Shown piece by piece: positions 1-6,184 of a stretch of 6,542 nucleotides of DNA. Both the position numbers and the translations under genes were made by a program. The stretch comes from Thiotrichaceae bacterium (GTDB lineage Bacteria > Pseudomonadota > Gammaproteobacteria > Thiotrichales > Thiotrichaceae), in contig JALVEA010000487.1 in the NCBI GenBank assembly GCA_027008665.1, positions 1-6,542 of the forward strand, read 5' to 3'. The stretch's first letter is position 1. Every line of letters starts with the position of its first letter. The notes below the pieces were generated by a model. The model did not search any database. It had not been told where the DNA came from and saw only the letters and a list, made by a program, of their open reading frames with translations.

Positions 1-1
1 A

Positions 2-382
2 ATTAAAGCCATGGTAGAACAATTAATAGCCGAAGAGAATCAACGAGAAATATATATTTATTGGGGAGCAAGGGCTAAAGAAGATTTATATAGCAATGAA
101 TTAGTTGAAAAATGGGAGCAACAATACGCCCATATTCATTATGTGCCTGTCCTTTCTTCTGCTAAAACAACAGATCAATGGCAAGGACGTGAAGGTTTTG
201 TGCATCAAAGCGTTGCCGATGACTTTAGTGACTTATCAGCTTATGAAGTCTATATGGCAGGCCCTCCCCCGATGATTAATGCTGCTAAAAAGCAATTTAA
301 TCAACAAGGGCTACCCGATGAACAAATGTTTTCAGATGCTTTTGATTACAGTGCTGATAGTCAAAAAAAGAAGAATCCTTAG
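2..382 (+). CDS. NAD(P)H-flavin/ferredoxin reductase family protein, C-terminal part (5' end outside window)
   Basis: This is the C-terminal NAD(P)-binding half of a ferredoxin-NADP-reductase-fold oxidoreductase. Such enzymes pass electrons between NAD(P)H, a flavin and often a 2Fe-2S centre. The frame is open to the left edge (Ile-Lys-Ala before the Met at 11), and IKAM fits the helix after the pyridine-nucleotide glycine loop, so the Met at 11 is internal and the flavin domain lies upstream. Counting from that Met, visible marks are YWGARAKEDLY (17-27), the late nucleotide-binding motif YMAGPPPMI (81-89) and the C-terminal FSDAFDY (107-113), which resembles the (F/Y)xDSF end of the CDP-6-deoxy-glucoseen reductase/flavin reductase branch. 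The lysine-rich tail after it looks unstructured. The TAG stop abuts the stop of the convergent cytochrome gene. The family is secure; the substrate and electron partner are not. A larger monooxygenase reductase subunit with an N-terminal 2Fe-2S domain is possible. Confidence 0.85.
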   Translation: MKAMVEQLIAEENQREIYIYWGARAKEDLYSNELVEKWEQQYAHIHYVPVLSSAKTTDQWQGREGFVHQSVADDFSDLSAYEVYMAGPPPMINAAKKQFNQQGLPDEQMFSDAFDYSADSQKKKNP

Positions 383-706
383 TTATTTTAGTCCTTCAAG
401 ATATTCTGATAGAACTTTAATATCATCTTCAGAAACAGAAGCCATAATAGCTTTCATTATCACTGCTTGTCCGTTATTTCTTGCACCGCTTTTAATGTCT
501 TTCATTTGTTGTGATAGGTACTCTTTTGATTGCCCTGCAAGCTTAGGATAAGCAGGTGACACAGGAGTTTTCGCATCAGCACCATGACAGGCAGGGCAAC
601 CTTTAGCGGTATAAGTCCCAGCACCATCAGCAGCTATTGCTGTACTACTGAGTAATATAATAAGAGAGGTTGCGAAGGCGGTAGTGAGCTTAATAAGTTT
701 TAACAT
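383..706 (-). CDS. Exported monohaem class I cytochrome c (c4/c553-like)
   Basis: A 107-residue periplasmic electron carrier. Residues 1-25 form a Sec signal peptide: Lys near the start, a hydrophobic core (AFATSLIILLSS) and an AIA|AD cleavage site near 25/26. The mature part has one haem attachment motif, CPACH (37-41), then the stretch YPKLAGQ (53-59) and KDIKSGARNN (69-78), typical of one half of a cytochrome c4 or of c553-type proteins. Met88 is the likeliest sixth haem ligand, with Met84 as the alternative. About 80 mature residues is normal for a single-haem protein of this type. A good Shine-Dalgarno GGAG (713-716, complement) lies 6 bases before the ATG. The gene converges on the upstream oxidoreductase with no bases between the stops, so the two are not one operon. 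The redox partner is unknown; a terminal oxidase or a sulfur-, nitrogen- or C1-oxidising enzyme is possible. Confidence 0.9.
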   Translation of the reverse strand: MLKLIKLTTAFATSLIILLSSTAIAADGAGTYTAKGCPACHGADAKTPVSPAYPKLAGQSKEYLSQQMKDIKSGARNNGQAVIMKAIMASVSEDDIKVLSEYLEGLK

Positions 707-721
707 AATTGTCTCCTAGAT

Positions 722-750
722 TGAATAATTGAATACTTATTTTGAGTCAA
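722..750 (-). promoter_or_regulatory. Possible promoter of the cytochrome c gene
   Basis: On the minus strand TTGACT (745-750) is a good -35 box. Seventeen bases further lies TATTCA (722-727), a poor -10. A better -10, TATACT (750-755, complement), overlaps the -35 but has no convincing partner upstream. The 8-base unit ATTGAATA is repeated exactly in tandem at 720-727 and 728-735, just upstream of the ribosome binding site. A promoter must exist here because the gene is alone on its strand; the exact boxes are a guess. Confidence 0.3.
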
Positions 751-868
751 GTATAGTGCCCAGAAGGAATGAACTAATTAATCTAGGTCAATTCTTCCTT
801 CAAAGTTCAATCAAAATCACCGTTAACAATTAGAAAAACTGATTATCATTAAGTATTAAGAACCACTT

Positions 869-985
869 TTGTTCATCGTGATCAGTCTTATAGGATTCCT
901 TTGTACCTCAGGCTGTGCAAATATTCTAGGACAAAAGAAAAATGAGGAAAAATTTTCGATTACCAAAAAACAACTCCTAAAGTAA
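869..985 (+). CDS. Possible tiny lipoprotein (38 residues, TTG start), weak candidate
   Basis: This short frame reads as a lipoprotein signal: a hydrophobic stretch FIVISLIGFLC (residues 2-12), then a lipobox-like TSGC with the cysteine at residue 16, then a polar Lys/Glu-rich tail ending KKQLLK before TAA. In-frame stop TAA at 857-859 leaves only TTG (869) or GTG (878) as starts, and no strong ribosome binding site precedes them. A promoter-like pair, TTAACA (823-828) and TATCAT (844-849) with a 15-base spacer, lies upstream. Against it, the 3' half overlaps the beginning of the decayed transposase fragment, so it may be chance or the debris of a longer gene. I do not recognise a family. Confidence 0.22.
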   Translation: MFIVISLIGFLCTSGCANILGQKKNEEKFSITKKQLLK

Positions 986-1381
986 GATCATCCACTTTGT
1001 CTAGGTAGCCGATTTAGAACTCCCATCATCTACTGTTTATGATATAATGAAAGAGTTACGTACACGTTGGAAAATTAAAAACGAAACTTTTAATATCCTC
1101 AAAAACCAAGGCTACCATTTTGAACACAACTTCGGTCATGGCAGGCAATATTTAGCAACTGCTATGACTTAGATTTAATTCTACTGGCCTTTTTTTGTAG
1201 ACCAGATTCAAAGGCTAAATTGCTGGCTATTGAAAGCAGTCATCATCAAGGCAAAAGTAAAAGCCGTTTCTGGGAAAGGCTCAGAACTAAGTTTAATGAC
1301 TTTTTAATTGGCTCATGGGAAAACCTATATCTCTCTTACCTTCATCCACTGAAGATACTCTTGATTCCTAATACATCATAA
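946..1381 (+). pseudogene. Decayed DDE transposase, C-terminal remnant
   Basis: Pieces of one transposase C-terminus can be followed through changing frames. IFDYQKTTPK is read from 952, then KIIHFV, an in-frame TAG at 1002-1004 (probably an old Trp codon), and VADLELPSSTVYDIMKEL from 1005. RWKIKNETFN (from 1065) and EHNFGHG follow in the same frame, up to a shift near 1169. LDLILLAFF then continues to a shift at the T7 run 1190-1196, VDQIQRLNCWLL follows, and after a shift near 1232 the segment FWERLRTKFNDFLIGSWENLY runs to TAA at 1379-1381. From memory, the RWKIENETFN/GHG block and the late WE-LR segment are conserved near the end of a family of DDE (IS4-like) transposases; here the first Glu is Lys. 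At least four frameshifts and one nonsense codon make it inactive. The N-terminal two thirds and clear terminal repeats are absent. The exact insertion sequence family needs a database comparison. Confidence 0.75.
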
Positions 1382-1542
1382 GCCGAAAGGGTGTTTAAAA
1401 TAATACGAAAAGATAAGGGAAAAGGGAAAAAAGATGAGGGAAATAAACTAACATTGATAAAATTTCAAATACTTGATTGATTCGAGAGGGCTTTTCCTGC
1501 TTGTTACTTTTTCCATTTTCAAAAAAATGTTGGTTTGTTTCT
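1382..1542. other. Non-coding stretch between transposase remnant and the gltA leader
   Basis: I see no supportable gene here. The left part is strongly purine-rich and holds an imperfect direct repeat (listed separately). The remainder is AT-rich with poly-T and poly-A runs. It may include the eroded right end of the insertion sequence, but no terminal inverted repeat or target-site duplication could be recognised. Confidence 0.5.
1408..1443. repeat. Purine-rich imperfect direct repeat, 15 bases, 21-base period
   Basis: AAAAGATAAGGGAAA (1408-1422) recurs as AAAAGATGAGGGAAA (1429-1443), differing at one base, with a third AAAGGGAAAA block between them. The whole stretch is almost pure purine on the + strand. 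Function unknown; it may be slippage-derived filler. Confidence 0.6.
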
Positions 1543-1543
1543 G

Positions 1544-1595
1544 GTGGGAGCTACGCTAAAGCGTCTCTAATATTATCCCGCTTTTTTATTTTTTT
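1544..1595 (+). terminator. Two-part hairpin plus T-tract upstream of gltA (terminator or attenuator-like)
   Basis: An outer stem pairs GTGGGA (1544-1549) with TCCCGC (1576-1581), with one G-T wobble. It encloses an inner hairpin, ACGCT (1553-1557) with AGCGT (1560-1564). The next bases are a T-rich run, T6-A-T8 with one further A (1582-1595). This is the layout of an intrinsic terminator. No intact + strand gene ends here, so it either insulates gltA from transcription of the transposase remnant or, if the gltA promoter lies upstream, acts as an attenuator in its leader. An AT-rich promoter candidate (TATAAA at 1615-1620) lies between it and gltA. Confidence 0.45.
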
Positions 1596-1642
1596 AGGGA
1601 TTTTTTTATAAGTTTATAAAATAAACACACTAGGTATTTTTT

Positions 1643-2950
1643 ATGATAAAAAAGGATACGATTACATTGATAGATAACTCAACGGGCAGGGAAATAGAGC
1701 TTCCTATTTTACGTCCTACTAATGGCATTCCTACTATCGATGTGCGTCGTCTTTATCAAAACTTTGGTTATTTTACTTATGACCCTGGTTTTCTTTCAAC
1801 TGCCAGTTGTAGCAGTGCCATTACTTATCTTGATGGTCTAAAAGGTGAGTTACAATACGGTGGCTATCCGATTGAGCAGTTAGCTGATAACAGTACTTTT
1901 TTAGAAGTATGTTGCCTGCTTCTTAATGGTGAGCTTCCTAATAAAAAAGAATTAGCAGAATTTGAATCTATTATTACCCACCATACGATGCTACATGAAG
2001 CGCTAAAACGTTTTTATAGCGGTTTTCGCCGTGATTCACATCCAATGGCGATTATGGTGGGTGTTGTTGGGGCACTGTCTTCGTTTTATCATGATGATAT
2101 GGATATTCATAATCCCAAAGATCGCATGGTAGCTGCACATCAGCTAATTGCTAAAATGCCAACCATTGCCGCTTGGAGCTATCGTTATGCACATGGCTTA
2201 CCATTTGAATATCCTCGTAATGATCTTAGTTATGCGGCTAATTTTTTGCATATGATGTTCAGTATTCCAACGGAAAAATACACACCTGATCCCTTTTTAG
2301 TAAAAGCATTGGATTTAATCTTTATTCTTCATGCAGATCATGAACAAAATGCATCCACATCAACGGTACGTCTTACGGGTAGTTCTGAAGCTAACCCTTT
2401 TGTTGCCGTATCAGCAGGAATCGCCTCACTTTGGGGACCTGCACATGGGGGCGCTAATGAGGCTGTTATTCGTATGCTGGTTGATATTGTTGAGTCAGAT
2501 CATGATATTGAGCATTATGTTGAACGTGCTAAAGATAGAAATGATCGCTTTCGCTTAATGGGGTTTGGTCATCGTATTTATAAAAATTATGATCCACGCG
2601 CAAGAATTATTCGTAAGACTTGTTATGATGTTTTATCTAACTTGGGTGCAAAGAATAAGTATCAAGAGTTATTTGACACTGCGATGGAGTTAGAGCGAAT
2701 TGCTTTAGAGGATGATTATTTTGTTTCGCGCAATTTGTATCCTAATGTTGATTTTTATTCAGGTATTATCCTATTAGCAATGGGAATTCCACTGAATATG
2801 TTTACGGTGATTTTTGCAGTCGCACGTACTGTTGGCTGGATATCGCATTGGAATGAAATGATGAAAGATCCAGAATCACGGATCGGTCGTCCGCGTCAAC
2901 TTTATATCGGCTCTTTGCCTAGAGATTACCCAAAAAATGAGACTAATTGA
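1643..2950 (+). CDS. gltA: Citrate synthase, type II
   Basis: Condenses acetyl-CoA with oxaloacetate to citrate, the entry step of the TCA cycle, in the cytoplasm. At 435 residues it has the normal length of the hexameric gram-negative enzyme. All active-site signatures are present: HADHEQNAST (230-239), PAHGGAN with His268, GFGHRIYKNYDPRA with His310 (307-320), NVDFYSG with Asp370 (368-374), ARTVGW with Arg395 and RPRQLY near the end. His268, His310 and Asp370 match the catalytic triad of the Escherichia coli enzyme. The N-terminal beta-rich domain typical of type II enzymes is present (about 1-45). At the position of E. coli Cys206 there is Thr210. The ATG at 1643 has a weak AGG (1632-1634) 8 bases upstream. 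Stops TGA and TAA lie in tandem at the end. The gene stands alone, without the sdh or suc genes often found near it, and is followed by its own terminator. Confidence 0.98.
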   Translation: MIKKDTITLIDNSTGREIELPILRPTNGIPTIDVRRLYQNFGYFTYDPGFLSTASCSSAITYLDGLKGELQYGGYPIEQLADNSTFLEVCCLLLNGELPNKKELAEFESIITHHTMLHEALKRFYSGFRRDSHPMAIMVGVVGALSSFYHDDMDIHNPKDRMVAAHQLIAKMPTIAAWSYRYAHGLPFEYPRNDLSYAANFLHMMFSIPTEKYTPDPFLVKALDLIFILHADHEQNASTSTVRLTGSSEANPFVAVSAGIASLWGPAHGGANEAVIRMLVDIVESDHDIEHYVERAKDRNDRFRLMGFGHRIYKNYDPRARIIRKTCYDVLSNLGAKNKYQELFDTAMELERIALEDDYFVSRNLYPNVDFYSGIILLAMGIPLNMFTVIFAVARTVGWISHWNEMMKDPESRIGRPRQLYIGSLPRDYPKNETN

Positions 2951-3001
2951 TAAATAATAATGCAATTTGTCGCTATTTTTGATAAAACGTTCTCTGCTTG
3001 G

Positions 3002-3042
3002 TTAAATCCTACAACTGTTTGTAGAATTTAAATTTTATTTTT
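3002..3042 (+). terminator. Intrinsic terminator of gltA
   Basis: TTAAAT (3002-3007) pairs with ATTTAA (3026-3031) and CTACAA (3009-3014) with TTGTAG (3019-3024). The two stem blocks are separated by one C/A mismatch and closed by a CTGT loop. A T-rich tract follows (3032-3042). The stem is AT-rich but 12 pairs long. It separates gltA from the downstream small membrane gene. Confidence 0.75.
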
Positions 3043-3087
3043 TAACCTGAATGTTACTTAATTTAGGTTTACAAAGAGGATTTTTAG

Positions 3088-3273
3088 ATGACTTTAAGTA
3101 ATGCTGTTATGGCGGGTGCGGGTGCAATGGTTTTAATAAGTGTTGCATTGGCAGCTTATGTTAATCCTGCCTTCATTTGGTTAACCGTTTTCGCAGGTGT
3201 AATGATGCTTCAATCTGCTTTTACAGGTTTTTGCCCAATGGCAATGATTCTGAAGAAGATGGGACTTAAATAA
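3088..3273 (+). CDS. Small inner-membrane protein, DUF2892/YgaP-like membrane domain
   Basis: A 61-residue protein with two predicted transmembrane helices (about residues 7-24 and 29-46), followed by FTGFCPM (45-51) and a short Lys-rich cytoplasmic tail. This matches the DUF2892 family, which is the membrane part of the rhodanese protein YgaP but is often found alone, as here. The role of the stand-alone form is not established; the conserved FCP cysteine (Cys49) suggests thiol or sulfur chemistry, which is inference. A strong ribosome binding site, GAGGA (3076-3080), lies 7 bases before the ATG. It sits between two terminators, so it is probably transcribed on its own from a promoter in 3043-3075. 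Confidence 0.85.
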   Translation: MTLSNAVMAGAGAMVLISVALAAYVNPAFIWLTVFAGVMMLQSAFTGFCPMAMILKKMGLK

Positions 3274-3310
3274 ATAATTAAATAAAGAACAATTTTTCAA
3301 GATATGTCAG

Positions 3311-3342
3311 AACCGCGTGAAATTTTTTTGCGCGGTTTTTTT
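3311..3342 (+). terminator. Strong intrinsic terminator after the DUF2892 gene
   Basis: AACCGCG (3311-3317) pairs exactly with CGCGGTT (3331-3337), around a 13-base loop that can pair further through wobble and A-T pairs. The uninterrupted run of seven T (3336-3342) overlaps the stem end. This isolates the following regulator operon from upstream transcription. Confidence 0.9.
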
Positions 3343-3392
3343 ATTGTTACAATTAATAATTTGATCAAAAGTAAAGCAGCGTTTAGTATAAT
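3343..3392 (+). promoter_or_regulatory. Promoter and candidate operators of the regulator-azlCD operon
   Basis: A perfect -10 box, TATAAT (3387-3392), lies 35 bases before the regulator start. The -35 is weak: TTGATC (3361-3366) at 20 bases or ATCAAA (3364-3369) at 17. Two perfect palindromes precede the -10: ATTGT-T-ACAAT (3343-3353), directly after the terminator T-run, and TTTGATCAAA (3360-3369), covering the -35 region. Their centres are about 16.5 bases apart. A weak -35 covered by an inverted repeat is what an autoregulated HTH operon often shows. The -10 is read directly; operator function is inference. Confidence 0.5.
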
Positions 3393-3427
3393 AGCTATAG
3401 AATATAACCCAAGGAAGATAAAAAATA

Positions 3428-5404
3428 ATGATTTCAAATAAAATTCTGCAATCAACTGTTGCAAAACGATTGGAAATCCTTAGAAAAAAGCGTGAACTCA
3501 CCATGTCAGGGCTTGCAGAGCGATCTGGCGTTTCAAAGGGAACTCTTTCTGTTCTCGAAGATGGTAGTGGCAACCCAACTATTTCCACCTTGTGGAGTAT
3601 TGCTGATGCGCTAGAAGTGCCTTTTAATGAGCTTATTAATACTGAGCCCCAAATTAATAGACGACAGTTTGAGGCCGATGGTGTTTCTGTTCAATTAATT
3701 GATCAAACAAATACTGATTTGAGAATAGAAGCCTATCATATGATGATTAAAGCCAATAGTCATCGTAAGTCATCCCCCCATCCTGCGGGCGTTGAAGAAC
3801 AAGTCACCGTATTAACAGGTCATTTATTAATAGGAGCTTTAAATAACCCTAAATTATTAGGACCGGGGGAGCATTACCGTTTTAAAGCAGATTGTCAGCA
3901 TATTTATTCTGCACCAACAGACAATGTTTCTGCTCTTATTACCATGCAGTACCCTAAAGAGCGTCAACTTATCAGTGAATATACAATTGTTAGATCTGTT
4001 CCAACAACAAAAGATGAATGGGACGATTTACTCAGTTTAATAAGTCATCATTCCATTGAAGTAACCAATGGTTTAGCTGTTTTTCGTCTAGTGATTCGCA
4101 CAGGAGCAGAACCTGAAATTATTGCACGTAATATAGAAGCAAGACTGCTTAATAAGCGTGATCTAAATTACAAAACAGCTGTTACTCTTTATTTTAGTCC
4201 TGAACAAGAACAGTTATGCTTGTATATTTTTCCTAAAAATAAAGGCTATACTTATACTTCGCCTAGCAATACAACAACATCAGTCATTGATCAACAAAAA
4301 AACAAAATCATTGCTTATTCAAAAGCGAATAATATTAGTTTAAATAAGGGGCAAATAGAGGCGTTAAAGACCTTTGCGAGTCAGGAAAATTTACTTTATG
4401 CAACGCTTGCGGCAGAAGCACTTTCAATACAAGATATACCGACGCTTCCCCACCAAATAAATCATTTTATCGCGCAACAATATACAGCACAAAGCAATGA
4501 GCCATTACTTGAAAAACATATCAAAACACATAATGCTTACCAGTTATTGCACCCCGGTTATGCGCGACAAATATTAACCACAGGGGAAATGTTGCTTAAA
4601 TATAGCAATGGAAATAGAGCTATTTTAGAGATGGGAACAGAATCAGGACTATCATTATTGATGTTATTAGACCTTATTCCAGAGTTAAATATTACAACAC
4701 TAGAAGAAAATTCCACCGATTTTACTTCTTTACAAAAAAATACAAAATATTTAAACATCAATTTGCATGGCGATAATTCTTTAGAGTATGAAGAAACGCT
4801 AAAATACCCAATTATTACCTCCACAGGTATATCTCACCCCTTGCATAACGCTTATTTTTTACAAAAAGCTCATTCATTACTCGAAGAAGATGGGGTTTTA
4901 TTGGTTGCAGATGAGTTCATAACCTCATTTAACTCAGAGAAAGAAAGGCATCAAGCATTAATCAGCCATCATATCGCTTATATGCTAGATGTGATTCGCA
5001 TTATTTCACGAGACAATCTTGGTAATTTCTCACCAAATGAATATCTTTTCCTCCAACCTTATACAGAAATGCTTCCCACCATTGCTTTTATGGCAATCAC
5101 TGCTTCAGTAAATGAAGCTATTACACATTTAAAACTTTTGAGGAAAAAAATACAGACGCATAAAGCCAATGTTCTTAGCAATAAAATTCTACTAGCTTAT
5201 TACCATTTGTTAAATCTTGAACTAGAAGCCTTACTAGCTAGCATAGACCACAAAGTCGAACCTAAAACATCGCTAGAAAACTTCCTCACGCTTGCAGACA
5301 GCTCAGGTTTAGAGTTATTAGAACATCAGCGCGTTTATGCAAGCTTAGGAAAGTCTAAAACAGAAGCTGGAACCTATGTGCTTGTTTTCAAAAAATCACT
5401 CTAA
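3428..5404 (+). CDS. XRE-type HTH and cupin regulator fused to a methyltransferase-like domain
   Basis: A 658-residue multidomain protein. Residues 11-70 are an XRE helix-turn-helix: VAKRLEILRKKRELTMSGLA, then SGVSKGTLSVLEDGSGNPTI. Residues 75-180 resemble the small cupin sensor common in such regulators: HPAGVEEQVTVLTG (118-131) with possible metal or ligand residues His118 and Glu123/124, and LGPGEHYRFKADCQHIYSA (144-162). Most HTH-cupin regulators end near this point. Residues 181-370 are unrecognised. Residues 370-658 read as a class I SAM-methyltransferase fold: AILEMGTESG (398-407) at motif I, the acidic end of strand 2 (TTLEEN, 423-428), HGDNS (447-451), LLEEDGVLLVADEF (484-497) for strand 5, and a C-terminal hairpin ending TYVLVFKKSL. 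The glycine loop is degenerate (Glu405 where Gly is usual), so catalysis is uncertain. The frame is open throughout with no sign of an artefactual join. The ATG at 3428 has AAGGAAG (3411-3417) 10 bases upstream. It likely regulates the azlCD genes that follow. Confidence 0.85.
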   Translation: MISNKILQSTVAKRLEILRKKRELTMSGLAERSGVSKGTLSVLEDGSGNPTISTLWSIADALEVPFNELINTEPQINRRQFEADGVSVQLIDQTNTDLRIEAYHMMIKANSHRKSSPHPAGVEEQVTVLTGHLLIGALNNPKLLGPGEHYRFKADCQHIYSAPTDNVSALITMQYPKERQLISEYTIVRSVPTTKDEWDDLLSLISHHSIEVTNGLAVFRLVIRTGAEPEIIARNIEARLLNKRDLNYKTAVTLYFSPEQEQLCLYIFPKNKGYTYTSPSNTTTSVIDQQKNKIIAYSKANNISLNKGQIEALKTFASQENLLYATLAAEALSIQDIPTLPHQINHFIAQQYTAQSNEPLLEKHIKTHNAYQLLHPGYARQILTTGEMLLKYSNGNRAILEMGTESGLSLLMLLDLIPELNITTLEENSTDFTSLQKNTKYLNINLHGDNSLEYEETLKYPIITSTGISHPLHNAYFLQKAHSLLEEDGVLLVADEFITSFNSEKERHQALISHHIAYMLDVIRIISRDNLGNFSPNEYLFLQPYTEMLPTIAFMAITASVNEAITHLKLLRKKIQTHKANVLSNKILLAYYHLLNLELEALLASIDHKVEPKTSLENFLTLADSSGLELLEHQRVYASLGKSKTEAGTYVLVFKKSL

Positions 5405-5416
5405 GAGATTGAGAGT

Positions 5417-6127
5417 ATGAGTTTTATAGCAGGACTAAAACAAAGTTGGCCATTAGTACTTGGCTATTTACCCGTCGCCATTGCTTTTGGAATTAGCGCA
5501 CAAAATATGGAGTTAAGCACCAGCATTATTATGCTGATTTCCTTATTGATTTTCGCAGGCGCGAGCCAATTCACTTTTATCGCTTTATTTGCTGCCAGCA
5601 CGCCATTATTGACCACAGTATTAATTAGCATAGGCTTAAATCTGCGTCATTTACTTTATAGTAGCAGTCTTTCACCAACGCTTAAAAACGTTCATATAAG
5701 ACATCGTTTGATGATTGCCTTTGGTTTAACCGATGAAGTCTTTGCAACCACCTTTCATCAAATCAAACAAATCCCCGAAAAAAAACGCTGGTTATGGATA
5801 CTAGGACTTGAGTTCGGTGCTTATGCAAGCTGGGTTATTGGCACTTTTATTGGAATTAAAGGCAGTGATTTTCTCTTAAATCATGTAGCAGAAATAAAGC
5901 CCGTATTGAGTTTTGCCATGCCTGCTTTATTTTTTAGTCTATTATTACCCTTAATGAATAAAAAAACAGCATTTGTGATCCTAATTGCCTTTGTGACTGC
6001 TTTAATTTTTACCTTATTCAATCATGCAACAACAGGAATTTTTGTTGCCGCTTTTATTGCTCCCGCATTTAGTTTATTCTTACAAAGCCATAAAAAGCCT
6101 TGTAAAACAAATAGTTGCAAATCATAA
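5417..6127 (+). CDS. azlC: AzlC family exporter, large subunit
   Basis: A 236-residue integral membrane protein, the large subunit of a two-component exporter (AzlCD, also called BrnFE/YgaZH-type) that expels branched-chain amino acids or analogues such as azaleucine. Family marks are the N-terminal WPLVLGYLPVAIAFG (11-25), FAGASQFTFIALFAA (46-60), NLRHLLYS (75-82) and AFGLTDEVFA (101-110). Seven or eight hydrophobic segments cover about 11-28, 36-60, 63-80, 98-112, 127-147, 162-180, 185-202 and 205-223. The polar tail carries Cys229 and Cys234. The gene starts 12 bases after the fused regulator stop, so the two are surely co-transcribed; the ribosome binding site (GAGAG, 5411-5415) is modest and close to the start. 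Substrate is inferred from the family, not shown. Confidence 0.93.
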   Translation: MSFIAGLKQSWPLVLGYLPVAIAFGISAQNMELSTSIIMLISLLIFAGASQFTFIALFAASTPLLTTVLISIGLNLRHLLYSSSLSPTLKNVHIRHRLMIAFGLTDEVFATTFHQIKQIPEKKRWLWILGLEFGAYASWVIGTFIGIKGSDFLLNHVAEIKPVLSFAMPALFFSLLLPLMNKKTAFVILIAFVTALIFTLFNHATTGIFVAAFIAPAFSLFLQSHKKPCKTNSCKS

Positions 6128-6184
6128 AAGTTACCTATCAAAAAATGACTACCCTTCTTTTTTTGAGATTCAAAGGATACCCCC

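Noticed and set aside
279..551. Open frame of 90 codons on the + strand
   Set aside because: It overlaps the ends of two well-supported genes (oxidoreductase and cytochrome c), has no ribosome binding site and no recognisable protein pattern.
1382..1642. CRISPR array or tRNA in the long intergenic region
   Set aside because: Only two imperfect copies of a purine-rich unit and no spacer pattern; no cloverleaf or TTC-arm sequence could be found.
2331..2558. 75-codon frame inside gltA
   Set aside because: Lies wholly within the conserved citrate synthase catalytic region in another frame.
3307..3588. 93-codon minus-strand frame across the regulator promoter and start
   Set aside because: It covers the terminator, promoter and HTH coding region in antisense, and its protein has no family features.
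4558..4824. 88-codon minus-strand frame inside the fused regulator
   Set aside because: Antisense shadow of the methyltransferase-like domain with no start signals.
5390..5420. Frameshift or assembly join splitting the 658-residue protein from a separate methyltransferase gene
   Set aside because: The frame is continuous from 3428 to 5404, with no internal ribosome binding site plus start at a domain border that stands out, and base composition is even throughout.
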